From positions 175,157 through 239,156 of the forward strand of contig NZ_JALPRD010000008.1 in NCBI RefSeq assembly GCF_023197165.1: a stretch of DNA of 64,000 bases, given 5' to 3'. Source of the DNA: Sphingopyxis sp. MSC1_008. GTDB taxonomy: Bacteria > Pseudomonadota > Alphaproteobacteria > Sphingomonadales > Sphingomonadaceae. A program made the position numbers and the translations under genes. Within the stretch, counting starts at the first letter, position 1. Every line of letters starts with the position of its first letter. Below are positions 37,094-45,655 of the stretch, piece by piece. The notes beneath the pieces are model-generated. The model worked only from the letters and a program-made list of their open reading frames with translations. It was not told the origin of the DNA and did no database searches.

Positions 37094-38320
37094 TTACCGA
37101 GTCACAAGGCCATGTTTTTTTGACCCGAGGCTGAGCGGAACCGGGTCCGCACCGGGCTGGATCAGGTGCTGCGGGTCGCGAATGACCGCGCCATCGACCT
37201 TCACCGCGCCCTCGTCGAGCTTGCGGCGGGCTTCCTTGTTCGACGCTGCGAAGCCCAATTCGCGCAGTGCATCGACGACGCTAAGCCCCTCGGCGGGCGC
37301 GACGGCCTGCGGAAGGTCGCCACCGATCTGCCCCTTTTCAAAGGTTTGCGTCGCGGTCTCGGCGGCGGCCCTTGCGGCGTCGGCGCCGCGGCACATCGCG
37401 GTTGCTTCGTTCGCGAGGATTTTCTTCGCCTCGTTGATCTCGGCGCCTTCGACCGCTTCGAGCCGCGCGATTTCATCGAGCGGCAGATCGGTGAAGAGCT
37501 TCAGGAACTTGCCGACGTCGCGGTCGTCGCAGTTGCGCCAATATTGCCAATAGTCAAAATGGGACAGTTGTTCGGGGTTAAGCCAGACGGCGCCGGCGGC
37601 GGTTTTGCCCATTTTGGCCCCTGCTGCAGTCGTCAGCAGCGGAGTCGTGAGGCCGTAGAGGTCGGCACCGTCCATGCGGCGGCCGAGCTCCATGCCGTTG
37701 ACGATATTGCCCCACTGGTCCGATCCGCCCATCTGCAGGCGGACATTCATGTCCTTTGACAGATGCCGGAAGTCGTAGCCCTGGAGGATCATGTAGTTGA
37801 ATTCGAGGAAGGTCATCGGCTGCTCGCGCTCGAGCCGCAGCTTGACCGAATCGAAGGTCATCATGCGGTTGATCGTGAAGTGCGTGCCGACTTCCTGCAG
37901 CAGCTCGATATAGCCGAGCTGGCCGAGCCAGTCGTGGTTGTTCACCATCACCGCGTCGGTCGGGCCGTCGCCGAAGGTCAGATATTGCTGGAAGATGCTG
38001 AAGATCGACGCGATGTTCGCGGCGATCGTTTCGTCCGACAGCATCTTGCGGCTTTCGTCGCGCCCGGTGGGGTCGCCGATCCGCGTCGTCCCGCCGCCCA
38101 TCAGCACGACGGGCTTGTGCCCCGTCTGTTGCAGGCGGCGCAGCATCATGATCTGGACGAGGCTGCCGACATGCAGGCTGGGCGCGGTCGCGTCGAAGCC
38201 GATATATCCCGGGATGACTTGTTTGCCGGCGAGCGCATCGAGCCCTTCCGCGTCGGTCGTCTGATGGATATAGCCTCGCTCATCGAGCAGGCGCAGCAGG
38301 TCGGATTTGTAACTGGTCAT
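37094..38320 (-). CDS. tyrS: Tyrosyl-tRNA synthetase
   Basis: This 408-residue class I synthetase has the HIGH-like P-S-L-H-V-G-S-L-V, the tyrosine pocket [11 protein letters not shown] and G-G-S-D-Q-W-G-N-I, and a KMSKS-like K-M-G-K-T-A-A-G-A. The C-terminal S4 RNA-binding domain contains [13 protein letters not shown]. The length and domain order are normal. It is divergent from the DOMON-like gene with a 41-base gap. Confidence 0.97.
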   Translation of the reverse strand: MTSYKSDLLRLLDERGYIHQTTDAEGLDALAGKQVIPGYIGFDATAPSLHVGSLVQIMMLRRLQQTGHKPVVLMGGGTTRIGDPTGRDESRKMLSDETIAANIASIFSIFQQYLTFGDGPTDAVMVNNHDWLGQLGYIELLQEVGTHFTINRMMTFDSVKLRLEREQPMTFLEFNYMILQGYDFRHLSKDMNVRLQMGGSDQWGNIVNGMELGRRMDGADLYGLTTPLLTTAAGAKMGKTAAGAVWLNPEQLSHFDYWQYWRNCDDRDVGKFLKLFTDLPLDEIARLEAVEGAEINEAKKILANEATAMCRGADAARAAAETATQTFEKGQIGGDLPQAVAPAEGLSVVDALRELGFAASNKEARRKLDEGAVKVDGAVIRDPQHLIQPGADPVPLSLGSKKHGLVTR

Positions 38321-38361
38321 AGCGGGCGGGCGCTTAGCATGGGGTTTGATATTTGGATAGC

Positions 38362-38910
38362 ATGCGCAAGGAACTGATCTGTCATCCGGCGACGCCGGGC
38401 AAGGCCGTGCGTGCGGTCGCGGTCGAGGTCAGCCTGTCGTTCGAGGACGGCTTTGCACTGCGTTTCATCGTCGACGGTGCAATCGCCGCGCTGGTGCTGC
38501 CCGACGGCCAGGGCGAGCTCGTCATCGCCGACAGCGCGACCGACGGCCTGTGGGAAAGCACCTGCTTCGAAGCCTTCCTGACCGAGGAAGGCGAGCCCGA
38601 CTATACCGAATTCAACTATTCGCCCGACGGCCGCTGGGCCTGTTACCAGTTCGACGATTATCGCTCGCTGCTGCGCACTGACGATCTCGCGCCTTGGGAA
38701 ATGGCGGCGGAGAAAGGCGACCAGAGCTATGCGCTGCGCGTCGAACCAGGGATTTTCCCCGACAACGGCGCGAAGCTCGCGCTGTCGGCGGTGATCGAGG
38801 AACTCGACGGCACCAAAAGCTATTGGGCACTCGCGCATCCGCCGGGCAAGCCAGACTTCCATCATCCCGATTGCTTTGCGCTCACGCTTGGGGCACCCGA
38901 CGCGGCATGA
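38362..38910 (+). CDS. DOMON-like domain protein
   Basis: This 182-residue protein without signal peptide has the beta-sandwich pattern of DOMON-like proteins, with [13 protein letters not shown] and [12 protein letters not shown] as its strongest motif. Such proteins may bind haem or sugar, but the cytoplasmic sphingomonad versions are uncharacterised. The ATG at 38362 is preferred over an upstream TTG. Its stop overlaps the NamZ-like start by four bases (ATGA), so both are cotranslated. Confidence 0.75.
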   Translation: MRKELICHPATPGKAVRAVAVEVSLSFEDGFALRFIVDGAIAALVLPDGQGELVIADSATDGLWESTCFEAFLTEEGEPDYTEFNYSPDGRWACYQFDDYRSLLRTDDLAPWEMAAEKGDQSYALRVEPGIFPDNGAKLALSAVIEELDGTKSYWALAHPPGKPDFHHPDCFALTLGAPDAA

Positions 38911-40112
38911 CAGTGAACTTCGGCCTCGACCGCCTGCTCGCCGATCCGGCGCTTCGCAAACCGCTCGAAGGCAAGCGCGTCGCGCTGCTCGCGCACCCCG
39001 CTTCGGTCACCGCCGACCTGACGCACAGCGTCGATGCGCTCGTCGCGTCGGGGCTTGATATTACCGCGGTGTTCGGGCCGCAGCACGGCGTTCGCGGCGA
39101 CCTTCAGGACAATATGATGGAGTCGCCGGACTTCACCGATCCGACCTATGGCATGCCGGTGTTCAGCCTCTATGGCGAGGTGCGGCGGCCGAGCGGCCAG
39201 TCGATGCATACCTTCGACGTGATGCTCGTCGACCTGCAGGATCTGGGTTGCCGCATCTATACCTATGTGACGACGCTGCTCTATATTCTCGAAGCCGCGG
39301 CGCAGCATGGCAAGGCGGTATGGGTGCTCGATCGGCCGAACCCGGCGGGGCGCCCCGTCGAGGGGACGCGGCTTCTACCCGGCTGGGAAAGCTTCGTCGG
39401 CGCGGGGCCGATGGTGATGCGCCATGGCCTCACGATGGGCGAGATCGGACACTGGTTCATCCGCCACTTCGGCCTCGACGTCGATTATCGCGTGATCGAA
39501 ATGGAGAGCTGGGATCCCAAAGGCCCCGGCTTCGGCTGGCCGGAGGGCCGGGTGTGGATCAACCCCAGCCCGAACGCCGCGAACGTCAATATGGCGCGCG
39601 CCTATGCCGGCACCGTGATGGTCGAGGGTGCGACACTCAGCGAGGGCAGGGGCACGACGCGCCCGCTCGAACTGTTCGGGGCGCCCGATATCGACGCGAA
39701 GGCGGTGATCGCCGAGATGCGCCGTCTCGCCCCGCAATGGCTTCGCGGATGCAAGCTGCGCGATATCTGGTTCCAGCCGACCTTTCACAAACATGTCGGC
39801 CAGCTGAGCAGCGGCGTGCATATCCATGCCGACGGGCCGTGGTACGACGATGATGCATTCCAGCCGTGGCGCGTGCAGGCGCTGGGGTTCAAGGCGATCC
39901 GCAGCCTCTATCCGGATTATCCGATCTGGCGCGGCAAGGACTTCAAATATGAGTATACCGAGGATGTGCTCGCGATCGACGTGATCAACGGCGGGCCGGG
40001 CCTGCGCGAGTGGGTCGACGATGCGGGCGCGGCGGCGGGCGATCTCGATGCGCTCGCGCTGCCCGACGAGGCGGCGTGGCGCGAGGAAATCGCCGACTTG
40101 CTCATTTATTGA
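38907..40112 (+). CDS. DUF1343 / NamZ-type exo-beta-N-acetylmuramidase family protein
   Basis: This 401-residue protein covers the DUF1343 family, whose characterised member NamZ releases terminal MurNAc from peptidoglycan fragments (GH171). Recognisable segments are F-G-P-Q-H-G-V-R-G-D, S-L-Y-G-E-V-R-R-P, Q-D-L-G-C-R-I-Y-T-Y and L-D-R-P-N-P-A-G. The catalytic glutamate was not assigned with confidence. No signal peptide is seen, while many NamZ proteins are exported, so a cytoplasmic recycling role is possible. It is coupled to the DOMON-like gene and followed 14 bases later by a Tat-exported peptidase. Confidence 0.82.
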   Translation: MTVNFGLDRLLADPALRKPLEGKRVALLAHPASVTADLTHSVDALVASGLDITAVFGPQHGVRGDLQDNMMESPDFTDPTYGMPVFSLYGEVRRPSGQSMHTFDVMLVDLQDLGCRIYTYVTTLLYILEAAAQHGKAVWVLDRPNPAGRPVEGTRLLPGWESFVGAGPMVMRHGLTMGEIGHWFIRHFGLDVDYRVIEMESWDPKGPGFGWPEGRVWINPSPNAANVNMARAYAGTVMVEGATLSEGRGTTRPLELFGAPDIDAKAVIAEMRRLAPQWLRGCKLRDIWFQPTFHKHVGQLSSGVHIHADGPWYDDDAFQPWRVQALGFKAIRSLYPDYPIWRGKDFKYEYTEDVLAIDVINGGPGLREWVDDAGAAAGDLDALALPDEAAWREEIADLLIY

Positions 40113-40126
40113 CGAAGGGGACGATG

Positions 40127-41371
40127 ATGCACCGGAGGCAATTTCTCGGCACTGCGGCAATCGGCGGGCTGGCAGCGACCTTGCCGGCGCCCGTGCTCGC
40201 CGCCGATACGGCTGGCCTTCCCAATCTTGCGGCAAAGGCGGTTCCGATCGGCAAGGCCGAACGCCTGGAGCGGATCGCCAAGGCGAAGGAGTTGATGCGT
40301 GCGAACGATATCGGCGCGCTGCTGATCGAACCGGGATCGAGCCTCATCTATTTCACTGGGGTGCGCTGGTCGCGGAGCGAGCGGCTGACCGCCGCGGTGC
40401 TGACGCGCGAGGGCGAGGTCGCGATCGTCACGCCCTTCTTCGAAGAACCGTCGGTGCGCGAGAGCCTCGGCATCGAGGCCGAGGTGCTGACGTGGAACGA
40501 GGACGAGAATCCGCTCGCCGCGGTCGCCGCATGGCTCGGCAAGCGCGGGCTGGCAAAGGGCAGGATCGGCGTCGAGGAAACGGTGCGCTATTTCGCGGTC
40601 GATGGCCTCGAGAAAGCGATTCCGCAGGCGATGATCGTCAACGGCGCACCCGTTGTGCGCGGCTGCCGGATGCACAAATCACCCGCCGAAATCGCGCTGA
40701 TGCAGGTCGCCGCCGACATCACGCTCGCCGCCTATCGCCACACCGCGCCACGGGTCGAGGCGGGGATGACCCCGGCCGACATCGGCGCAATCATGAAGGG
40801 GGCGACCGAGGCGCTCGGCGGCAAGAGCGAATTCGAGCTGATCCTGCTCGGCGAGGCGAGCGCTTATCCGCATGGCAGCGGCAAGCCGCAGGCGGTGAAG
40901 AGCGGCGAGGTCGTTCTCATGGACTGCGGCGCGACGGTGCACGGCTATCAATCCGACATTTCGCGGACCTTCGTTTACGGCAAGGCGTCGGTTCGCCAGC
41001 GGCAGGTCTGGGACCAGATGCGCAAGGGGCAGGACGTCGCCTTTGCCGCGGCGAAGCTCGGCACGCCCGCGGGCCAAGTCGATGACGCGGTACGTTCCTA
41101 TTACCAGAGCCTCGGCTGGGGGCCGGGCTACAAGCTGCCCGGCACCTCGCACCGTACCGGCCATGGCATCGGCCTCGACGGGCACGAGCCGGTCAATCTG
41201 GTGCACGGCGAAACGACGCCGCTCGCACCCGGCATGTGTTTCTCGAATGAGCCCGGCATCTATATCCCGGGCGAGTTCGGCATAAGGCTCGAAGACTGCT
41301 TCTACATGACCGACAGCGGGCCGAAATGGTTCAGCGAACCGCCGCCGTCGATCGACCGGCCGTTCGCGTAG
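40127..41371 (+). CDS. Tat-exported M24-family metallopeptidase (Xaa-Pro peptidase-like)
   Basis: This 414-residue protein begins with a twin-arginine signal (R-R-Q-F-L-G followed by a hydrophobic stretch to about 26), so it is exported folded. The creatinase-like N-domain is followed by the pita-bread fold with all five dinuclear metal ligands: two Asp in M-D-C-G-A and S-D-I-S-R, His in T-G-H-G-I-G, and Glu in N-E-P-G-I-Y and R-L-E-D. It removes N-terminal residues, usually before proline. The ATG at 40127 has AAGGGG six bases upstream; the adjacent ATG is too close. It follows the NamZ-like gene in one transcription unit. Confidence 0.9.
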   Translation: MHRRQFLGTAAIGGLAATLPAPVLAADTAGLPNLAAKAVPIGKAERLERIAKAKELMRANDIGALLIEPGSSLIYFTGVRWSRSERLTAAVLTREGEVAIVTPFFEEPSVRESLGIEAEVLTWNEDENPLAAVAAWLGKRGLAKGRIGVEETVRYFAVDGLEKAIPQAMIVNGAPVVRGCRMHKSPAEIALMQVAADITLAAYRHTAPRVEAGMTPADIGAIMKGATEALGGKSEFELILLGEASAYPHGSGKPQAVKSGEVVLMDCGATVHGYQSDISRTFVYGKASVRQRQVWDQMRKGQDVAFAAAKLGTPAGQVDDAVRSYYQSLGWGPGYKLPGTSHRTGHGIGLDGHEPVNLVHGETTPLAPGMCFSNEPGIYIPGEFGIRLEDCFYMTDSGPKWFSEPPPSIDRPFA

Positions 41372-41374
41372 CCA

Positions 41375-41462
41375 GTCGCCCCCGCGAAGACGGGGGCCGT
41401 TGTCGGCCTTGCTCAGCATCGATGCGTAAACCGCTGGCGGCGCCCGCCTTCGCGGGGGCGAC
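41375..41462. repeat. REPIN-like paired inverted repeat (copy 3)
   Basis: GTCGCCCCCGCGAAGACGGGGGC faces CGCCTTCGCGGGGGCGAC across a 45-base centre. The unit is closely related to copy 2. It fills the gap between the convergent peptidase and DUF817 genes. Confidence 0.8.
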
Positions 41463-41465
41463 GGA

Positions 41466-42323
41466 TTATCCGGCAGTATCGGGCGCTTTCGGCCGCTGGA
41501 CCAAACTGACCAGCACGAACGAAATGATCATCAGCAGATACCAGCTGCCGAGCTTTTCGAGCCCGACCATGTGCCAGCCGTCGTCTTGGCTGGGATAGGT
41601 CCACGCGCGCGCGAAGGTGCCGATATTCTCGGCGAACCAGATGAACAGCGCGACGAGCCCCCAGCCGACAAGCAGCGGCATGCGGCGGTGAACGTGCAGC
41701 GGGCGGAACCACACGTGGCAGCGCCAGAAGAGCAGCGCGGTCGCCGCGAAGAGGAACCAGCGGATGTCGTACACCCAATGGTGCGCGAAGAAATTGACGT
41801 AGATTGCGGCGGCAAGCGCGTAGCTCGCCCACGCGGGCGGATAGCCCGAATAGCGAAAGTCGAAGATGCGCCAGACGCGCGCGATATAGCTGCCGACTGC
41901 GGCATACATGAAGCCCGAGAAGAGCGGCACCGCGCCGATATGGAGCAGGCTCGCCTCGGGATATTGCCACGACCCCGCGGCGGTCTTGAACAGCTCCATC
42001 ACCGTGCCGACGATGTGAAAGATCAGGATGACGAGCGCTTCCTTCGGCGTCTCGAGCCGGAAGGCAAGCATGCCGAGCTGGATCAGTACCGCGCCGATCG
42101 TGATCGCGTCATAGCGGTGGAGCGGCGCATCGTCGGGCCAGAACAGATGCGTGCCGAGCAGCAGCGCGAGCATCAACCCGCCGAACAGGCACGCCCAGCC
42201 CTGCTTGAAACCGAAGACAAGAAATTCGAGGAACCAGCCGCGCGGCCCCGGCTCGACCGCCATTGCCTCCAGCCGCGACCGGACAGCATGGAAACGGCTG
42301 TGGCCGCGCGGCAGGTCAGACAT
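41466..42323 (-). CDS. DUF817 integral membrane protein
   Basis: This 285-residue protein has about eight hydrophobic helices. It carries the DUF817 landmarks K-T-A-A-G-S-W-Q-Y-P-E, F-S-G-F-M-Y-A-A-V-G-S-Y and the W-V-Y-D-I-R-W segment. It is an inner-membrane protein of unknown function. Its start overlaps the amj stop by eight bases, so the two are cotranslated. This gives a weak hint at envelope lipid metabolism. Confidence 0.8.
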   Translation of the reverse strand: MSDLPRGHSRFHAVRSRLEAMAVEPGPRGWFLEFLVFGFKQGWACLFGGLMLALLLGTHLFWPDDAPLHRYDAITIGAVLIQLGMLAFRLETPKEALVILIFHIVGTVMELFKTAAGSWQYPEASLLHIGAVPLFSGFMYAAVGSYIARVWRIFDFRYSGYPPAWASYALAAAIYVNFFAHHWVYDIRWFLFAATALLFWRCHVWFRPLHVHRRMPLLVGWGLVALFIWFAENIGTFARAWTYPSQDDGWHMVGLEKLGSWYLLMIISFVLVSLVQRPKAPDTAG

Positions 42324-43122
42324 AGACGGCGACGTAGGCGATCAGTGCGGCAGCGGGCAGAAGGAGCGCCTGCGCCAGGACCGTACCCGCGAGGCGGCTC
42401 AGCGAGATCAGCGTGATCGCGCGGCGGAAATCGGCCTCGTCGACCTTCCCCTCGACCGCGTCGTCGGTCATCACCGACAATTGCGGGTCGATAAAGGCGA
42501 AAAGCAGGATCGTCGCGAAACCGTTGATCAGCGCCGACAGCTGCGACGCGGTGACGCGGAACTCGGGGGCGAGATAGCCGGCATAGAGCGACGCCACGAC
42601 GCCGACCGCGAGCAAGGATTGCGCAAGGCAGTTGGCGATCAGCACGCCCCAGCCGATCCCCTTCGGCATCTTCCAGCTTTTGAGGTGCGAAAGGCTGGGG
42701 ATGGTCAACGAACGGCGGAGCGTACGCAGCCCGCTCGGGCTCGCGGCCTTCAGCGCGAGCTTCGTCGTCGAGCGGTTGTCCTGATACCAGGCAATCGCAG
42801 CGGCGAACATGCGCTGCCCCGTGGGTACGAGCAGGATGCCGACCAGCGTCGCGACGCTCGCCGCGGCGAGGACGAACTGCATGTCGATGAACAGCGAGGC
42901 GCCGCTCCCGTCATGAATGCGCGTCTCGATCCGCTTGGCGAGAAACGGACCCAGAAAGCTGTTCGAGGTGCGCGAGAAGAGCACGAGGATGTTAAACAGC
43001 GCGAACGACATCGCGATGCGCCGCGTGCGGACGCCCGCGATGCGTGCGGCATAAGCAAGCGCGCCGATCAGGTTGATGAAACCCGTGAGGAGCAGGATGG
43101 TGACGAGGGGGAGGTCGATCAT
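42316..43122 (-). CDS. amj: Amj-family lipid II flippase
   Basis: This 268-residue integral membrane protein resembles Amj (DUF2837), the alternate lipid II flippase first found in Bacillus. Helices alternate with conserved stretches such as A-Y-A-A-R-I-A-G-V-R-T-R-R, F-S-R-T-S-N-S-F-L-G-P and the late D-P-Q-L-S-V-M-T-D-D. It would move undecaprenyl-linked peptidoglycan precursor, or a similar polyprenyl lipid, across the inner membrane. It is the upstream partner of the DUF817 gene. Confidence 0.82.
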   Translation of the reverse strand: MIDLPLVTILLLTGFINLIGALAYAARIAGVRTRRIAMSFALFNILVLFSRTSNSFLGPFLAKRIETRIHDGSGASLFIDMQFVLAAASVATLVGILLVPTGQRMFAAAIAWYQDNRSTTKLALKAASPSGLRTLRRSLTIPSLSHLKSWKMPKGIGWGVLIANCLAQSLLAVGVVASLYAGYLAPEFRVTASQLSALINGFATILLFAFIDPQLSVMTDDAVEGKVDEADFRRAITLISLSRLAGTVLAQALLLPAAALIAYVAVYV

Positions 43123-43153
43123 AAGCGCGCCCCTACACTCCGCCCACGCCGCG

Positions 43154-44332
43154 TCAATGCTTTCGCGTCAGCTCGCGCATCGCATCGTCCAGCCCGGCGA
43201 GGCTAAGCGGATACATGCGGTCGTTCATCAGCTGTTTGATCAGCTTCACCGACTGGGTGTAGCCCCAATGCGCCTCGGGCACCGGGTTGAGCCACACCGC
43301 GGCGGGATAGACTTTGGTGATCCGGCCCAGCCAGACCGCGCCCGATTCCTCGTTGAAATGCTCGACGCTGCCGCCCGGATGGGTGATTTCATAGGCCGAC
43401 ATCGACGCATCGCCGACGAAGATCACTTTATAATCATGGCCATATTTGTGGAGGATATCCCACATCTGATGCCGTTCGGACCAACGGCGCTTGTTGTCTT
43501 TCCACACGCCCTCATAGGGGCAGTTGTGGAAGTAGAAGAATTCGAGATTCTTGAACTCGGTCGTCGCGGCGCTGAACAATTCCTCGCAGAGCTTGATGAA
43601 CGGGTCCATCGAGCCGCCGACGTCGAGAAAGAGCAGCAGCTTGACCGCGTTGCGCCGTTCGGGGCGCATCTTGATGTCGAGCCAGCCCTGCCGCGCGGTG
43701 CCGTCGATCGTGCCCGGAATGTCGAGCTCGTCGGCCGCGCCCTCGCGCGCGAATTTGCGCAGGCGGCGGAGCGCGATCTTGATGTTGCGGGTGCCGAGTT
43801 CCTTGGTGTTGTCGAGGTTCTGGAACTCGCGCTTTTCCCAAACCTTTAGCGCGCGCTTGTGCTTGCTCTCGCCGCCGATGCGGACGCCTTCGGGATTATA
43901 GCCCGAATTGCCGAAGGGTGAGGTGCCGCCGGTGCCGATCCACTTGCTGCCGCCTTCGTGGCGCTTCTGCTGTTCCTCGAGCCGCTCTTTCAGCGTCTCC
44001 ATGATCTTGTCCCAGTCGCCGAGCGATTCGATCGCCGCCATTTCCTCGGGCGTCAGGAATTTTTCGGCGACGGCTTTCAGCCAGTCGGCGGGGACATCGA
44101 CGGGGTTCTGGCCGTAATCGGAGATGATGCCCTTGAAGACCTTGTTGAACACCTGGTCGAAGCGGTCGAGCAGGCCCTCGTCTTTCACGTAGATCGCGCG
44201 ACTGAGGTAATAGAATTGCTCGGGACTGCGGTCGATCACTTCGCGGTCGAGCGCCTCCAGCAGCATCAGATGCTCTTTCAGGCTGGCGGGAATGCCCGCG
44301 GCGCGAAGCTCGTCGAGAAAGCCGAAAAACAT
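43154..44332 (-). CDS. CoxE-type VWA-domain protein
   Basis: This 392-residue protein has a helical N-terminal half and a von Willebrand A domain (about 228-390). Its MIDAS motif is altered: F-L-D-V-G-G-S-M at 236-242 keeps D237 and S241 but has D-x-G-G-S rather than D-x-S-x-S. The G-G-S-K-W-I-G-T-G-G-T-S-P-F-G segment and the I-R/R-R-L-R-K-F region are typical of CoxE-like proteins that work with MoxR AAA+ ATPases. The likely partner, MoxR, is at 47139-47984, beyond three unrelated genes. It probably acts in metal insertion or protein activation. Confidence 0.85.
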   Translation of the reverse strand: MFFGFLDELRAAGIPASLKEHLMLLEALDREVIDRSPEQFYYLSRAIYVKDEGLLDRFDQVFNKVFKGIISDYGQNPVDVPADWLKAVAEKFLTPEEMAAIESLGDWDKIMETLKERLEEQQKRHEGGSKWIGTGGTSPFGNSGYNPEGVRIGGESKHKRALKVWEKREFQNLDNTKELGTRNIKIALRRLRKFAREGAADELDIPGTIDGTARQGWLDIKMRPERRNAVKLLLFLDVGGSMDPFIKLCEELFSAATTEFKNLEFFYFHNCPYEGVWKDNKRRWSERHQMWDILHKYGHDYKVIFVGDASMSAYEITHPGGSVEHFNEESGAVWLGRITKVYPAAVWLNPVPEAHWGYTQSVKLIKQLMNDRMYPLSLAGLDDAMRELTRKH

Positions 44333-44400
44333 GGGGCAGGCGTATCGCGTTCGGGCGCGGCGCGCAACTTACTTTACGTTTACGGAAAGTGGCACCGCGG

Positions 44401-44997
44401 CTATCCCTTTTGATGGTCCCCTGCGCCGACGCTTCGGCACCAATCTTCCAGTGCCACCCTGATTGCGTTCGCCGGCTCGCTCTCGTGGCGGAACGCCCGC
44501 CAGATGATCGCCCCCTGCCAGACGCTGGCCATCTGCCACCCCAGCCGCTCGATATCGGGCGCCGCGACCGCAAGCCGCCGGCCCAGCGCCTTGGCCAGAA
44601 CCGAACCCCACGCAGCGCCGCGCGCGCGAAGGGCAGGGTGCCGAATATCTTCGCGCAACAGCAGCAGACCGTCGGCGACATCGGCCTGACCTGGCGACAA
44701 TGCCATGAGCAGGTCGATCGCGCCGGCCGGCGTCGCGGGGCTTTCCGCATCGGCGGCGCTGGTCTTCGCATCGAGCTTGTCCCACGCGTGCAGCAGGACC
44801 GCTTCGATCATCGCATCGCGTGTGGCGAACCGCTGCACGAGGGTGGCGGGCGAGAGACCAGCCGCCCGCGAGGCAACCGAAAAGCTGAGGCCGCCCGGTC
44901 CCACCTTTTCCAGCTGTGTCAACAGTCGGTCCAGTAGCCCGGTGTTCGAAAGAAGCTTGTGTCTGCCCACGGCGGTAATATATAAACGATCGTTCAT
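44401..44997 (-). CDS. TetR/AcrR-family transcriptional regulator
   Basis: This 198-residue protein has a TetR helix-turn-helix in its first 65 residues (L-S-F-S-V-A-S-R-A-A-G-L-S-P-A-T-L-V-Q-R-F) and a helical ligand domain after it. It is divergent from a small reductase gene only 20 bases away, so it almost certainly regulates that gene and itself. The ATG at 44997 has no clear ribosome-binding site; a GTG start about 11 codons downstream would leave the palindrome at 44985-44994 in untranslated DNA. Confidence 0.85.
   Translation of the reverse strand: MNDRLYITAVGRHKLLSNTGLLDRLLTQLEKVGPGGLSFSVASRAAGLSPATLVQRFATRDAMIEAVLLHAWDKLDAKTSAADAESPATPAGAIDLLMALSPGQADVADGLLLLREDIRHPALRARGAAWGSVLAKALGRRLAVAAPDIERLGWQMASVWQGAIIWRAFRHESEPANAIRVALEDWCRSVGAGDHQKG
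44985..44994. promoter_or_regulatory. AACGATCGTT palindrome, probable TetR operator
   Basis: This perfect 10-bp palindrome overlaps codons 2-5 of the TetR gene as annotated and lies next to the 20-base divergent gap, in an AT-rich context. TetR-family operators usually occupy exactly this place. It suggests autorepression plus control of the reductase gene, or a later TetR start. Confidence 0.5.
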
Positions 44998-45017
44998 TTA
45001 TTTATCAAGGAAAAAAG

Positions 45018-45545
45018 ATGGCACGTATCCGCGGCTATATCGCAGCCAGCCTCGACGGCTTCATCGCCACGACCGACGACAGCCTCGACTGGCTCTTCGC
45101 TTATGACGATCTTGACCTCGGGCCACATGATTATCGCCATTTTCTGAACGGCATCCACACCATCGTCATGGGTCGCGGAACATATGATTTCCTTGCCCGC
45201 GACGGTTCGCCTTGGGCTTATGGGGACAAGCGCGTCCTTGTCGTGACCTCGCGACCGATCGCGAATCCGAAAGGGCCGCTTCAGACGCGCGGCGATGTCG
45301 ACGCGTTGATCGCCGAACTGCGATCGCTTGACGATGGGGATGTGTGGATGCTGGGCGGCGGGCAATTGCAGATGGGCTTCATCGAGCGCGGCGCACTCGA
45401 CGATCTGCAAATCTATGTCATGCCCGAACTGATTGGAGGCGGGCGTCCGCTTTTTCCTGCGACCGGGGCAAAGGTGAAGCCGCGACTAATGGCCGCCGAC
45501 GCTCTCGATCGCGGGTGCGTACGGCTCCAATATTCGTTTATATGA
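45018..45545 (+). CDS. Dihydrofolate reductase-family (RibD C-terminal-like) protein
   Basis: This 175-residue protein starts at an ATG with AAGGA upstream. It shows the RibD_C/DHFR fold: R-G-Y-I-A-A-S-L-D-G-F-I-A at the N-terminus, T-I-V-M-G-R-G-T-Y-D, V-V-T-S-R-P and V-W-M-L-G-G-G-Q-L. It is an NADPH-dependent reductase of unknown substrate, often linked to stress or antibiotic response. It is controlled by the divergent TetR gene. Confidence 0.87.
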   Translation: MARIRGYIAASLDGFIATTDDSLDWLFAYDDLDLGPHDYRHFLNGIHTIVMGRGTYDFLARDGSPWAYGDKRVLVVTSRPIANPKGPLQTRGDVDALIAELRSLDDGDVWMLGGGQLQMGFIERGALDDLQIYVMPELIGGGRPLFPATGAKVKPRLMAADALDRGCVRLQYSFI

Positions 45546-45592
45546 AACGTCTGCAAGGTCCGGTTGCTGAACCGCGGCGCACCGTCGCACCA

Positions 45593-45609
45593 TTGACGCC
45601 CCATTAACC
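45593..45609 (+). promoter_or_regulatory. Possible promoter with CtrA half-site before the chemoreceptor gene
   Basis: TTGACG (45593-45598) resembles a -35 box and is followed closely by TTAACC (45604-45609), a half-site for the cell-cycle regulator CtrA. They lie 47-63 bases before the ATG at 45656. CtrA often controls motility genes in Alphaproteobacteria. Only one half-site is seen, so this is weak. Confidence 0.25.
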
Positions 45610-45655
45610 AATCTCCGGCATATCTCGTCGATCATTCAGGGACGCGGGCAAGCCA

